A DNA stretch of 64,000 nucleotides from Siniperca chuatsi (taxonomy: Eukaryota > Chordata > Actinopteri > Centrarchiformes > Sinipercidae): assembly GCF_020085105.1 (NCBI RefSeq), contig NC_058045.1, positions 9,999,833-10,063,832 of the forward strand, written 5' to 3'. The translations under genes were made by a program, and so were the position numbers. This document shows, piece after piece, positions 1-26,232 of this stretch. Positions within the stretch are counted from its first letter, which is position 1. Each line of letters starts with the position of its first letter. Under the pieces are notes generated by a model. The model was given only the letters and a program-made list of their open reading frames with translations. It was not told where the DNA came from and did no database searches.

Positions 1-3000
1 TGAGCCCATTTTCATACACAGCAAACTGTCAACCAACACAGTATTATATGCTAAATGCTAATCTGACAATGTGGCTGCTTAGAGGGGAATAATCTGCACA
101 ATAAGAATAAAAATGGCTTAATGCATGTTAAAAATTCCACGTTGCCCTTTTTGCATATAGCCACTGAGCCAATTATGTTGTAGTAATTGCTTTATATAAT
201 GTAGAGGCAACCATTCTGAATCCTAAACAGGTCACTGTCAGGGTTAACCAAGTTAGCATTTTAATTTGTTTACAATGGAAAAATAACATTTCATTCAGTG
301 TGTGTTAATGTGTGCTCCCTTCCTCATGTGTGCACTTAGCTTCATTAAGACCAACAGGAAGAGCCGCGTGGCTGCACTCAGAGTCCAAACAACATGACTC
401 ACAAACATTCAGAAGTACTTTGCATCTCAGAAATTATTCTCCACAGGTTCAACAGCGACATCTCCTTTCAGCATCTCTTCTCGATGGAGCCCACAAAAAA
501 ACAACACATGGCTGCAAGACATGCTGGTGTGTACAGTATGTTATTGAAATGCTAATTTTTAAATGTGCACAGTTTAGTTCATGACAGCAACAGCAATTAC
601 TGCCAGAGGGCTGTGCAACCCAAGCCTGCAAGCATGGAGGGTGGTGAAATACACCTGAAAAATACAGAAATATGTTTGAGTGATACAGCTGGTTGAGAGC
701 TCAAGCAGTTCAGTGTATGTTCACTGAATAAGTGTAATTTCTCAACTCCCTGTGGTGCTCTTTAACAGAGATTATTGCACATGGAGGTCAAAGAAATAAT
801 AGTGACATGGTAACTGCTGCGTCTATGTTACCAGAGCTCTGGTCAACTGGTCAGAAAAAAATCACTTCCCCTGAAATGTGCTTTGTCCATTACAGCGGTG
901 TGGTCTAAGTGCAGTAATATACTGACCTGAAGATTTCCAAACTGCAGAGACACTAGGTAGATCGATTGATGAGCAGGTACTTCCTGCACAAACTTCCTGG
1001 CACATTGATTATTTATTTAAACAAATACATTTCAAATGCCTGGGTCACTGAATTCCTCTCTCAAGTAACCGTGAATCTATGATGAGGATGTTGAGGAAAG
1101 TGTGACTCCATTAACTATGTAAAAGTATCATTTATCCAAGCATATACAGTGAGTAGTCTGGCAAATACTATTACCATGACTATGACTAAATTATTACTCT
1201 GCAGTAAATGTCACAAACACATTTTGGGTTTGTTGATAAGCTTAGGGAATCGCATAACACAATCAGTGTATGTGCACAAACACTACAATACGGAAATGTT
1301 AGCAGCTGATAAAGAAAATGTAATTTAGTTTGAGTGCAGCCAGGTGGGCACTTTCTCCAGCAACTTGTTAATTGAATAAAAGGTGCATCAGTGTTTATCA
1401 CCTTAACACATATAATCTAAAGGGGGTGTACATCCAGTCTGGAGAGCATTTATACTCCACTATTTCCATTACATGATAGCTACTCCAACCTGGTCTGTGT
1501 GCCTTACATCTCTTAAACATCTTACATTAGTCAGCAGTGATCACTTAAGGCCACATAAATATTTCCATAAAATCATAACACTTTCTCTAATGTTAGGTGT
1601 TGGGTTGGGTTCTTTCTGCTGAAAATAAATGTTGAGATATGGCAAACTGCATTAAGAAGCAAACACAATTCTAAACAATGGCCATCATTGTAAAACAGCA
1701 AACTCATTATGATTCCAAAAAAAGGATCTTGGCCTTCAGCAGACTGGTCTAAAAAAGTGAAACTTGCGGTAGCTTTTTAGTGAAACTGTTAAGACTGTAT
1801 CTTCTGTAGCTAGAAAATGAAAGTGAATATTGTTTTCCTTTGACTAATGTAATACACAACCTACGTTTTTCATTAGATTAACACATGGTGAGAAAGTAGA
1901 AGAAGAAAAAGACCATTAGACAAAGCTCACAACAAATTTGTTTTTAAAATCAGATTTTCTGCACACAACTCCTCTAGTGGGCGAAGCACTCTGTTAAAGA
2001 CAATTCCGTTGACCTCTCTGCTTTATGTACACTAGTCACTAGTAAGGAGTGACCGAAAAAAACAAGGTTAGGGGGCACACACTGAAGGATCTAAACCAGC
2101 TTCAAATGATTGATGATTTATACTACGGTAAACACTTCACCCAGCTTACAGCAGAGCCACCATGTCACAATTTGGCCCCATGTCCCTCTCAGAGTCTCTG
2201 CACACCACTGAACATAATCCACATGGCTCAACACAGATGAAAACACTGTCCTATTAGCTACCAGGACATAATTTTGCCATTTTTTTTGCCATTTTCATCT
2301 CTGCCTGGGGCAGTGATGATTTAGAACAGCTAATAAAAGCCACAGCATTCATGCCTCAGATAGCTCATTAAACTGAATGATGCTGGACATGTTTGCTGGA
2401 TTTCCCTAGAAAACAGTCACCTCTCCTTTCTCTCCTTTCTCCAGTCTGGGGCTGACCACAGATGTTTCAGCACAAGATTACACTGACTTTGCTGTGCAAA
2501 CATGTCAATAATAAAATGAATGCCACACACCAAAAAGACACATGAAGTGCCCTATGTGAGTTTGATTCTATTTAATGTACAGGCCACTGACCACTTGATT
2601 TATTTCACAATTACGAAAAATGACATGAAGGAAGCACCCATGTGTGTTCTTCTTCTAAAAAAAAACCTATCACTGACTGATGTACGGAGTAACTTGCCTC
2701 TTCATTCATTCATTATCGTCTCACTTTATAAATAAATCATCAAGTAGAGCAACAGTGCGTTTCATACTGTATACTGAACTTCTGCACTTATCACTTATAC
2801 ATGTAACCTTTTTATTCAGACTAAGCATTGTAATGGACAATTGTTAACAAGTAAAAGTGTATGCAAGAATGTCTGTGGAGCCCCAGAAGGATCACAGATA
2901 GAAAAAATATGTATATTGCGGACACGAAATGCTATTGCGTGCCCAAGTATGTCGTATTAATTAACGTGTGGCCACGAGATAAGTGTATATAGTGAGAACA

Positions 3001-4888
3001 GACAGAGCTTAAAGTGTAATAATTGACGTTATCTCTTCTGTCATTCCCCGTACGTTGAGCCCCACAGCAAAGCAAGTACACATTTTGACTGTAAGAAATC
3101 TCTGTTGACAAAGATGATTTTGTTTAAGTTGCAGACCGGAAGGTGTGTCAGAGAGACAACATGTAGGCAACGCTGAATATTCTACAGCATGTTACAAAAG
3201 GTTGCACCGCTTATTAAAATGTTGTTCTTAAATAAACTGACTGCATAAACACTTAATAACAAATACCAAACCATATCCAGATGACAGATCAAATTCAATA
3301 TTCAGAAGCTATTGAATAATGGTAATTTTATAGCTAGCTGCAGTTTTACTATCATTCCTTGGTCAACTATAACTCAGTGTGCCTCCTTCAGAAGTGAGTT
3401 AAACCTACCTGCGGAGCTGCCAAGAGCCTGTGACACCTTGACTTCCATAGCATGTAGCCTACCTGCGCCTTCAGTACAAATCCCCCATCTATACGTTTCT
3501 GAGTGACAAGTGAACTACAAAAGCTGTGCAATCTCATGAACCTGCCATTCCCACAGTGCAGCACTTTGAGCTGTGAAGTGGCCCGGGCGGTGCAAGATGG
3601 ATGGGTGGAGTTTAAAGTGTTGTCGGGTGAAGCGGGGTACAACATTAAATTCTCAGACTATTGATTGTAGAATATTGATTGGACGGAACTGCTGTATGGT
3701 GCATCATTCACTTAACATGGAGCTTCCTCATTAGTCTACGTAATTGACAACATATTATAACAAGAGAAGAGAACTTATCTATCCACTCTCTTAAAGGTAG
3801 TTTGACTTGAATTTGATGGCTTACATTGGCATAATCTGCTACCACGTATGTTAATTATGCTTATTACACCTGGCCTATAGAATCAGTTATTATTATTATT
3901 AAGTATTTTTGTATTGTAATGTTATCGGTCTCATATTGAGTTTTCTTTCGCTATGTCCCTTTACCTTTAATCATGCCCAATATAGGCTATTTATAGGGTA
4001 ATGGATTCAGGAAATCTCTTTCTCTATATTATGATACCATCTGCATTTATTGTGGCTAGTCATGATTGAAATACAATCCAACCATCAGTAGGTAGCTGGG
4101 AGTGTCGGATGTATTATATCATTATTATCGTTACCATGGCGATTATTTCATTAGGTTTGTCCTTCGCCACGCGGTGGTGCTGTTGGACCACCTATCGGGG
4201 GACGAGCGCGTAGTATCCACGCACGCATCGTCACACTGAGCTACGTTCAAAATCCTCTTTCACAAACTATTCTACAATGAACACATTTTAACACAATGAA
4301 GCTAACTACGGTGTGTTATAAGTAAGACCACTGCTGCTTGCGATTAATTATCTGCGAAGAATAACAGTAGTCTCGTAGTGTTTGGAGCGCTGACATGACA
4401 GTTTACTTTTGTGTTCATAGCATAGTAGCAGAAAACTGTAACATTATTGAACATTCCCTGTCACACTAGTCAGCCAGTTGAACTCTATCCAAAATAAACT
4501 CAGAGGGGAAAATATTTGGCGTAGACGTCTGCCCTTCAAACAGATATTTTTCAAATGCTGAGGCGATTAAACAAGAGGTGTGAGGAAAAATTATTTATCA
4601 GGTGGCTTGGAGAAGTAACTGGGCTCGTAGTGGTAGCTTAAGCTAGCTGTTGGCTAGAATGCTAACGTTACCGTATGTAGCTAACAGAAGCCGTTAGCTA
4701 ACGGTAACGTTATGCCTGACGACCCATCAACAGCCGTTGGGAGTAACATAGAAGCTGCTGCTTCTGTTGCCCTAACTATTAACCGAGCAATTTGAAACTG
4801 GGGTAGCGTTAGTTAGCTAGTTAGGCTAAACCGAGACTCATAACTCTTTTTCTACGTTGCTTTTTTTGCCTCGAATAACAACTCAAGT
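1..4888. other. Upstream flank with no recognised gene; svip promoter region at right end
   Basis: No exon with family similarity was recognised on either strand, and the open frames here are short and lack convincing coding character. The stretch is AT-rich for most of its length. From about 4150 onward it becomes richer in CG dinucleotides and leads into the svip first exon, so the svip promoter and 5' UTR are probably within 4150-4888. A short upstream frame of 27 codons starts at the ATG at 4712 and stops before svip; it would be a uORF only if transcription starts upstream of it, which cannot be seen. Confidence 0.5.
4663..4713. repeat. Nested inverted repeat upstream of svip
   Basis: A 12-bp arm, TAACGTTACCGT, near 4664 is matched by its exact reverse complement, ACGGTAACGTTA, ending near 4711. 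Between them lies a second inverted pair built on AGCTAAC / GTTAGCT. The DNA or RNA could fold into a hairpin about 175 bases before the svip start codon. Function is unknown. Confidence 0.6.
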
Positions 4889-6855
4889 ATGGGGATGTGC
4901 CTACCGTGCCTTGGTGGAGCTGCGGACGACGTTGTTGTCACTCCAGATCCAGTAAGTTAATTTACTTAAACTTTTATTGCCAGCTGTGTCCCTAGATCAG
5001 AATGTCGTACTTATATTCCAATATGAAATATGAATTGATGCAAAATAATTGAATCTAACGCTATGTGAATTTGATTAATCGTCTGTTGGACACCAATAGG
5101 CCCTACTAGGTAATGTTCAGTAGACGTTGACTGTTTAGTTTAGCCTCAGTAAACACTGGCTCCAGGCCCAACTCAGTGAAGACTGTCAGTTGTAGCTTAC
5201 AAGTTTTCTATGTGTGTTTTCAGGAGATAAGAAGACGACAATTAGCTGAGGCCGCTGAGAAGAGACAAAAAGAGGTAGGTGATTTTAACTGTTTGTCTAT
5301 GTGTCAAGTGCTAAAACACTGTTAAGACACTTAATTGCCAGATTATTAGGTAATAATAATAAAACTAACGTATTCTAATATAACAGTTCTGCAATAAATT
5401 CTACCATTGTGAAGGTAGGATTTATTGTAGGCTGTAGTTTGTACTGTTTTTAATTGTATTGTTGTACCTAGAGGTGTTTCTAACATTTCTCTACCCTCAT
5501 TAGAAACACTTGTCAGTATAACTATACAATTCAACAGCAAAACACTACAGCCTCCAAAGTTACCAAAAATCGTGACAGTTTAATCAAAAAATGAACATTA
5601 TAACCTTTGCAAAGATAGGATTTACTGCAGGTTTGTTCAGACTGCATTAGTTTTAGCTAGATTTACCTAATAATATGGTTACTGAGTGTAGTATAACTTT
5701 GTAGCCTGCTCTTAAATATATATACCCCAATCAAGGTAGATGCACTTGACTGTGTGGTGAGTGATTTTTTTATTGTACAGAAAAGCCACTTGCATACCCG
5801 TAAGAGCCATGCTAAAGTTGTATCAAGGTAAGTAGACATGGACCTGAATGAAAACTCTTCAGGCCAGGTGAATCTTTTGGATTGGATGATATCTCAGCTA
5901 CCACATCTTTCTGCTCCAAGTCACAGTTTTCATCTTTAAATCTCCTGACACCCTGACAATTCACACTTTTACTACCGCAGATGAAAGCATTGAGCCCTAA
6001 CCCACAGTCACGTTTCAGTTAGCTGCTCCATCCTTTATCTGAATTGCCTTATTTGGCAGTTGAATGCCCTTTTGCTAGTTGTGATTGAACATACCTTGTG
6101 GTTTTTTTAAAAGGTTGAACTTTCACTTTTTGAAAAGGTTGTGGTAAAATAATTAATTAAAAATGCTTTTGAAAAACATGCATGTTTTTAAGACTGCTTG
6201 TTTATATTTTTTAACATATAGACATATAAGATATAAATGCTTTTTTAATAAAGCTATTGCCAGTTAGTTGATAATTTGATAATATTCCTCTGTCTTTTTC
6301 AGACAACATACAGGGGTGTTAAAAATCCAGAAGCAGTCGAGAGGAAAAGAAAAAAACAGGAAGAGATTGAGAAACAGGCGATGACCACCTCTGTGTCTGG
6401 TGGCGGCGGGCTGAAGGTTAGTTTTGTGTTTACCATCATAAATGCCGTTCCTGAGGTCCAGTGCAAAATAATATCTTTGAACACTCTTTCTTTGTGAAAC
6501 TTGAGATGTTATTCAACATACTTTTTAGTGATGCTGAACCTCATAAAAGCAGGTACAGATTTATATGTGATGATATCAGAGGCTCCAGTCTGCGCTCTCT
6601 GGTTTCTGGCTAAGGCTGAGAATTGCCATGTATAAGTTGTCAAATATATATATATATATATTTAAAAAGTATTATTCAGCTGAAATCTGAACATCAAAAT
6701 ATTAACCTAACCAAATTTTACAGATGACCTCTCTCATCTCTAGTCTCATATGATGATAGATATTATATTGATATATCAGCTAGCACTGTGTCTCAAAGAC
6801 TGAAGATTGTTGCAATGATTTTTCCCTCGTTGTTTTCTAGTGGCAGGTGGGCTGA
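4889..6855 (+). CDS. svip: Small VCP/p97-interacting protein (SVIP)
   Basis: The coding exons are 4889-4951, 5224-5274, 6303-6416 and 6841-6855, all with GT-AG borders and phase 0. They give 80 aa (human SVIP has 77). The protein begins MGMCLPCLGG: Gly2 followed by Cys4 and Cys7 fits N-myristoylation and palmitoylation, which in the family holds SVIP on ER and lysosomal membranes. Residues 25-35 (RRQLAEAAEKR) match the VCP-interacting motif R-x5-A-A-x2-R exactly. A charged helix rich in Lys and Glu follows, and the protein ends GLKWQVG, close to the human end. SVIP is known to bind VCP/p97 and inhibit ER-associated degradation, and to act in lysosome and autophagy control. The first AATAAA seen downstream is at 8332-8337, implying a long 3' UTR. 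The neighbour is gas2 in the tail-to-tail orientation found in mammals. Confidence 0.95.
5781..5827 (+). other. svip: Candidate alternative (cryptic) exon of svip
   Basis: A 47-base segment in the second svip intron has a good acceptor (TTTTTTATTGTACAG) and a near-consensus donor (AAG then GTAAGT). It is open in the frame entering from exon 2. Its length is not a multiple of three, so including it would shift the last svip exons into another frame, giving a basic tail that ends early in the next exon. The core family sequence joins exon 2 directly to the exon at 6303, so this is not part of the main product. Confidence 0.35.
6644..6661. repeat. (TA)n microsatellite in svip intron
   Basis: About nine AT/TA repeats lie in the last intron of svip. 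Confidence 0.8.
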
Positions 6856-9298
6856 AAATCTAGATGGTAAAACCTGAAGTCTTGACTCCGAAGTCCAACA
6901 ACATGAAGTATTGCTGCAAGATGACTTGAAAGATGTTTGAACTGCTTTTTTAAATTTATTTTGCCTATTTTATGATGTTATGAGACAAACGGCTACAGTT
7001 GTCATGCAAAACAATCTGAAGTGATAGAAGACGGAACAGCAAGACTTGCCCCCTTGTTGCCAAGTTATACAAGCTGGTTTGGACCTTTCCACAAGTCACG
7101 GATGACACAGAAATGTGCAAGCAAATACGCGTCCTACTGTAATAGTTTTATTTGACAATTGATTAGGCAGTCTTAGAATGACTAACATTAGATAACACAA
7201 AGAAAATGATTCTTAAGTCCAGCCGTATCTCCAGTGACTGTTGTCATATTGAGACAAAGCTGTCCTAAAGCTTTTTCACTACACTTTTTTGGTTTTCCAA
7301 GTCGAGGATCAATGTTCACTGTAAATCCACATTGGCCACATTACTTTTTGTATGACCTCTACAAAAATCCTTTATGCATATGACACATTTCACAAGTCAA
7401 ACACAATTTATGTTTACAAAGAAATTGAAGAGTGATTATTGTAGGATTAATATACAGTAATAAGCACCCAGTTACCACTCATTTCACCTTGTTTAGGGCT
7501 TTGTTGGCAACACAAAGACTACTGCAAACACTGCTATAGCTTTGCCTGTCCCTGGGGTACTTTCCTGACCAATGCAGTTCGCGTGTCACATGGGAGTCCC
7601 TTGTTAATGAGGAAGGCAATGTGAGGTGTTGGTGTTTTGGTGAAAAATGTGTCTGACATTGTGCTGAGAATATATGCCACCAGGTCTGTACTTGGTGCCA
7701 CTTCATTTAATTGCTAATTTGGTGTTTCAATCAGGAAGCATATACTACACACTTGACAAAATGTGCAGCAGCTACAGAATACTGCTAAATATGTGAAACA
7801 ACACTAAAACATTCTCCAGCCAGTAAAAATGAAATGGAGGTGCACTAGGATACACGCTTAGTGACCTTATGCACATTGTTCTTTGCACTGGTCTTTGCCA
7901 TTTCTTCTTTTAATAGAGCCTTTTTTTTTCTCTCTGTACAATTTGAGTTTGTTGCATTGAATTATAATGTATGCAAAACACTGATATGATGCCTGCTTAA
8001 TTTAACTGAGATATGAAATGTGTTTTTGAATTGCCACATGACAAACAGAAGCTTTTGTTAGATATCTATTTGCACCTAGTTTGTCAACATTTGGTGAACA
8101 GCAAATATGCTTGCTCATTCTCTGTGTTGGGAGAGATTCAAGTCAGCTATAATGGAAACAGGAAGAAACCTGAAGGAAAAGAAAAAGTAAAGTGTGTAAA
8201 ATACGTAGTGAAGTATTTACTTTGACTTGCTTAATTGAGTGCATTTCTTACAGCCTTCACTTGATCCTTAAATGCTTCTGGTGCTCTTCACAGTTTGTAG
8301 AACAGGAAATCCAGCCAATGTTATTTGCTACAATAAATCACATTTCTGCTACTCTTGTCTGGATTTGAAAATGATCAGTGATAAATTTGCAGAGAAAAGA
8401 AAACCATTATGCTTAATTGTAGACTTCATAAGTCTATAGTTGATCTGTTGAACATTTACTTTATACTTTTTAGTCTTACATATATGAAAAAGGTTTTAAT
8501 TGCTGTCAGCATTCACACCCAATGTTCTACAAAAAAATTATTATTCCATCGTGTTTTTTAACACTTAACTCTTCCACATTTTTCAACATAGAAACTTCAT
8601 TCAAGCATCAAAATATTCAGCTCTATTAGGAATGGTGAGCTATTATTCAGATTTGTGATAACTTTCATACTTTGCAAAACTCAAGGTTTTCCAGGAAATT
8701 TCCCCATTGAAATGAATGGATGGAATGTTAAAAATGCCCATATTTTCACACCTTTTCAAGCTTTTTCAACTCTTATCTATACATTCACACTTTCAGCTAG
8801 AAACTCCATTCAAACATCAAAATGTTCCACATCTTCTGTATATTCTGGGTATTCATTCACCTTTTAAATGCTATTCAAACTATTACAAATATTCAACTTT
8901 TAAGTAAAGTTACAATGGCAGTCGAGAACAGCCTCAAACTTACTCATCTTCAATCTCTTCCCACTAATACATACATTCACTTAGAAACTCCATTCAAACT
9001 TTAAAACATTCACAAGCCTTGAGACTTTCTCACAATAATTTTTTCACTTTTTCATATCTTTTTCATATCTTACAGTCAGCTTCAAAGTGACAGCAGTGCC
9101 AGCCAACTGCTGTACAGATTTGCATATTTACTGACACCAGAATTTTCAGGAGGGAGGCAGAAAAAGGGACATTTCTAACCTGCTCTCATTCCCACATTTT
9201 TGACACTACACACAAATCTCACACAGCATCTGCAGTAGGTTTTCCCCTCTCTTGCGGTATTTTAACTTCAGCTATTTTCTACCTTTGTTCCTGTAAGC

Positions 9299-9828
9299 CA
9301 GTGATTCCCAACCATTGTTACTTGTACCCCAAGAGGTACTTCTGCAGTTACCAGGGGGTATGTGGAAAAATTGTGCAGTTCAGCTAATTTGAAAATATAG
9401 AAATTTTGATTTGATAATATATATCCACATATTTTGGTTTAGGAGAAAAATCAACACACAAGTAAGATTACTAATTTGTGTGATAGTGATCTTTATAGTT
9501 ATTGTCACAATAACTTACCAACTATGGTAGTCTGTACAAGACATACCTCAGTTTTCCACTTACCTGAGTCAATTGCAAGTTGATTAAGACTACAGAATAA
9601 CTAGTTAGAAAAAGATAGCAAAAAGCTAAAAGTAAAGATACTGTAAATGGTTGAAACAACCAGTTTCTGTCACTCCAAATGGCAGTAGTACAATTGCAAA
9701 CTTGGCTAAAACTACTGAAAAATAACATTGAACAATATCATAAAGCCATCCCATCTATCAAATTGGTACTTTGGCCCATCTGATAGGGCTGTGGGAGTAC
9801 GTCTGACAAAAAAGGTTGGGAACCACTG
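9299..9828. mobile_element. Non-autonomous hAT-like DNA transposon with 8-bp target duplication
   Basis: The element starts CAGTGATTCCCAACC and ends GGTTGGGAACCACTG, which are imperfect inverted repeats with one mismatch. It is flanked on both sides by the identical octamer CTGTAAGC (9291-9298 and 9829-9836), the 8-bp target duplication expected of hAT transposons. At 530 bp with no transposase frame it is a MITE. A second copy of the same terminal type is at 24617-25004. Confidence 0.9.
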
Positions 9829-10035
9829 CTGTAAGCGACATTCACTGCCACTAAATGTCACTAAAGAACCAGCATCTCAGACCATCTCAGACATGTTAGC
9901 TATAGCCCACCAGACTCCATTGAGAAAAACAGTAACTTTACCTTGCATAAAATTGTAAAACACACTTCATTCAAACTGGTCAGAAACAAAAATCCTAATT
10001 CACAATTGAAATCTACCTTTGTCTCGCACACAGAA

Positions 10036-10062
10036 ACACACACACACACACACACACACACA
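10036..10062. repeat. (CA)n microsatellite
   Basis: About 13 uninterrupted AC/CA units lie just left of the 87-bp tandem repeat. Confidence 0.9.
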
Positions 10063-10109
10063 GAGATTTTCAAAATAAAAGCCCAAGATGGTGAAGACCT
10101 CCATTCAAA

Positions 10110-10320
10110 CCTTATGATGTTCCACATATTTCATACATTATTGGTACTATTCAACTTTTAAAGCCAGCATTGCAGTTTAGTGTCAGCTATTCAACAGACC
10201 TTAAAATATTCCACATCTTTCATACATTATTGCTATTCAACTTTTAAAGCCAGCAATTCAGTTTAGCGTGAGCTTTTCAACAAACCTTAAAATATTCCAA
10301 TTTTCATACATTATTGGTAG
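10110..10320. repeat. Tandem repeat, about 2.4 copies of an 87-bp unit
   Basis: Units at about 10110-10198, 10199-10284 and 10285-10320 (partial) share CCTTAAAATATTCCA, TTTCATACATTATTG and TATTCAACTTTTAAAGCCAG in the same order, with a few substitutions and small indels. This is a local tandem duplication of the repeat family seen from 8570 onward. Confidence 0.8.
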
Positions 10321-11798
10321 CCTGCACTCACAGCCACAATTTCTTCAGAAATTGCATCTCTAGTTCCAAAGCAGACTCCTCTTTAAGGTTCAGGCTTTTG
10401 GTAAGAAAACTTACCCACTCCTGCTTAAAATATTTCAATAGTAGATATTTCAAATTGTGAAGTTTAAAGTTTTAAGAATTTATTGAAAATGTACATCTAA
10501 AAACAGAAATTGGACTTATGTACTTCACATACAAGCCTGTGGGTTACTTTGCATAGCCAGTGATCTCATACCAAACCCACATATTTATTTTCCAGGTAAA
10601 AAGTTGTACAATTAATACACTGAATGATAATGTTGTGAATTATATCTATTAATTGTCAGAATCTAAACCAAGGAAACAGATTATTCATCAAGTTTCAATG
10701 ATTGCACTACCTCTAGAGGTCAGTAACATACAACAAACTGAAGAACTGCAGGACCTCAAATGAGTAAATCTGCTGTATTATTATCAATCATAAATCAACA
10801 AGGTACTATTTAACTACATACTGAATCTTGTACAGGTGATTGTTCATGTTCTTACAATAGAAATTATATAAAACAGGAGCTATCCTAATAATGAATAATT
10901 ATTAAAACATTATAATTGTATAAAAATGTATTGCATAGAATAGTTATTCAACATGTAAACAATCTAAGCATTGCTTCATTTTCTTAGCCTAATAGAATAA
11001 AACATCATAAACAAAAAGCCATAATATTTTATGACCAATGTTTGCTTTTTAGGAGAGATTTGGCAGTTTTTACAAGAATACTATACAGTGGAGTATCGTG
11101 TAAAGATTTGGTAAATTACATTTCTTTGGACAGTAAGTTTTCCATTCTTCTAATGTCAGTTAAAGTTTAATTTGCAACTTGAGTGCAGTGGCCATTGGAG
11201 CCACCTGTGTATTCAATGTACTGTAAGGCATTTAGGATAACAATAACAGCCAAATGGCAAATCAAAAAAGGGGGGCAAACAATATATTGACTTGGTGGAA
11301 AATGTCTACTTGCTTTCCATCACACACCAGCTTGCCAAGGATGGCTTCTTAAAGCTCCTGAAACCTCCACCACTTCCATTCAGAAAAAACTGAAAAGCTT
11401 CTACCTACTATAAGTGATATATTGTTTATAATACAATTAGTGACTGAAAAAAACAACTCAAGAAAATGTACAGCTTCACTTTTACCAAGTTAACTCATTA
11501 TATTGTAATGCTTGACACATTTTCAAAGCTGGTTAACAGTTCTGTGAAACTAAATAAAACACATTGTTAAGGGCCTACTAGTGTGATTCCAGGATTCACA
11601 AACATCCATTTGACTGAATTCTCTTTGACAGAAAAAAACAAAACCAAAGCATCACTATTACACAAGTGTGTTTTCCATGAATGCTTTTGTGTCTGTAGCC
11701 ATAATATGTGTAAGAACAGGGATATGTTACATAGCCACGTCCATTAGGGAGTAAACAATGTCCTTTTATTAATGGCACTTTTCAGTCTCACTCAGTCT

Positions 11799-26215
<14,417 letters not shown>

Positions 26216-26232
26216 GGTTCCCTATTGACGGC
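26216..26232 (-). other. gas2: gas2 5' UTR at the start of its first coding exon
   Basis: On the minus strand a long pyrimidine tract (TCCTCCTCCTCTCCTTCCTCAG) ends at 26233, followed by 17 untranslated bases and the ATG. The strong acceptor means at least one non-coding gas2 exon lies further upstream, at higher coordinates; it was not located. Confidence 0.75.

Larger units (their letters stand above)
8570..10325. repeat. Cluster of related short repeats, 'CATTCAAAC..TTCCACAT..TATTCAACTTTTAA' type
   Basis: Phrases such as CTCCATTCAAAC, ATGTTCCACAT and TATTCAACTTTTAA recur at about 8580-8620, 8760-8900, 8990-9010 and 10100-10320, with diverged sequence between. They look like copies of one old dispersed element whose interior was later split by the hAT insertion at 9299-9828. 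The family name is not recognised. Confidence 0.5.
6856..11798. other. svip 3' UTR and svip-gas2 tail-to-tail spacer
   Basis: No further coding exon was recognised. The left part, to about 8340, is likely svip 3' UTR (AATAAA at 8332-8337). The middle, 8570-10330, holds related short repeats interrupted by a hAT-like element. The right part, 10330-11798, is AT-rich; on the minus strand it is downstream of the gas2 stop codon, and a minus-strand AATAAA at 11765-11770 lies only about 30 bases past that stop. Confidence 0.55.

Noticed and set aside
8013-9004. Several 60-70 codon + strand frames
   Set aside because: They fall in the svip 3' region and the repeat cluster, overlap one another in different frames, and have no family similarity.
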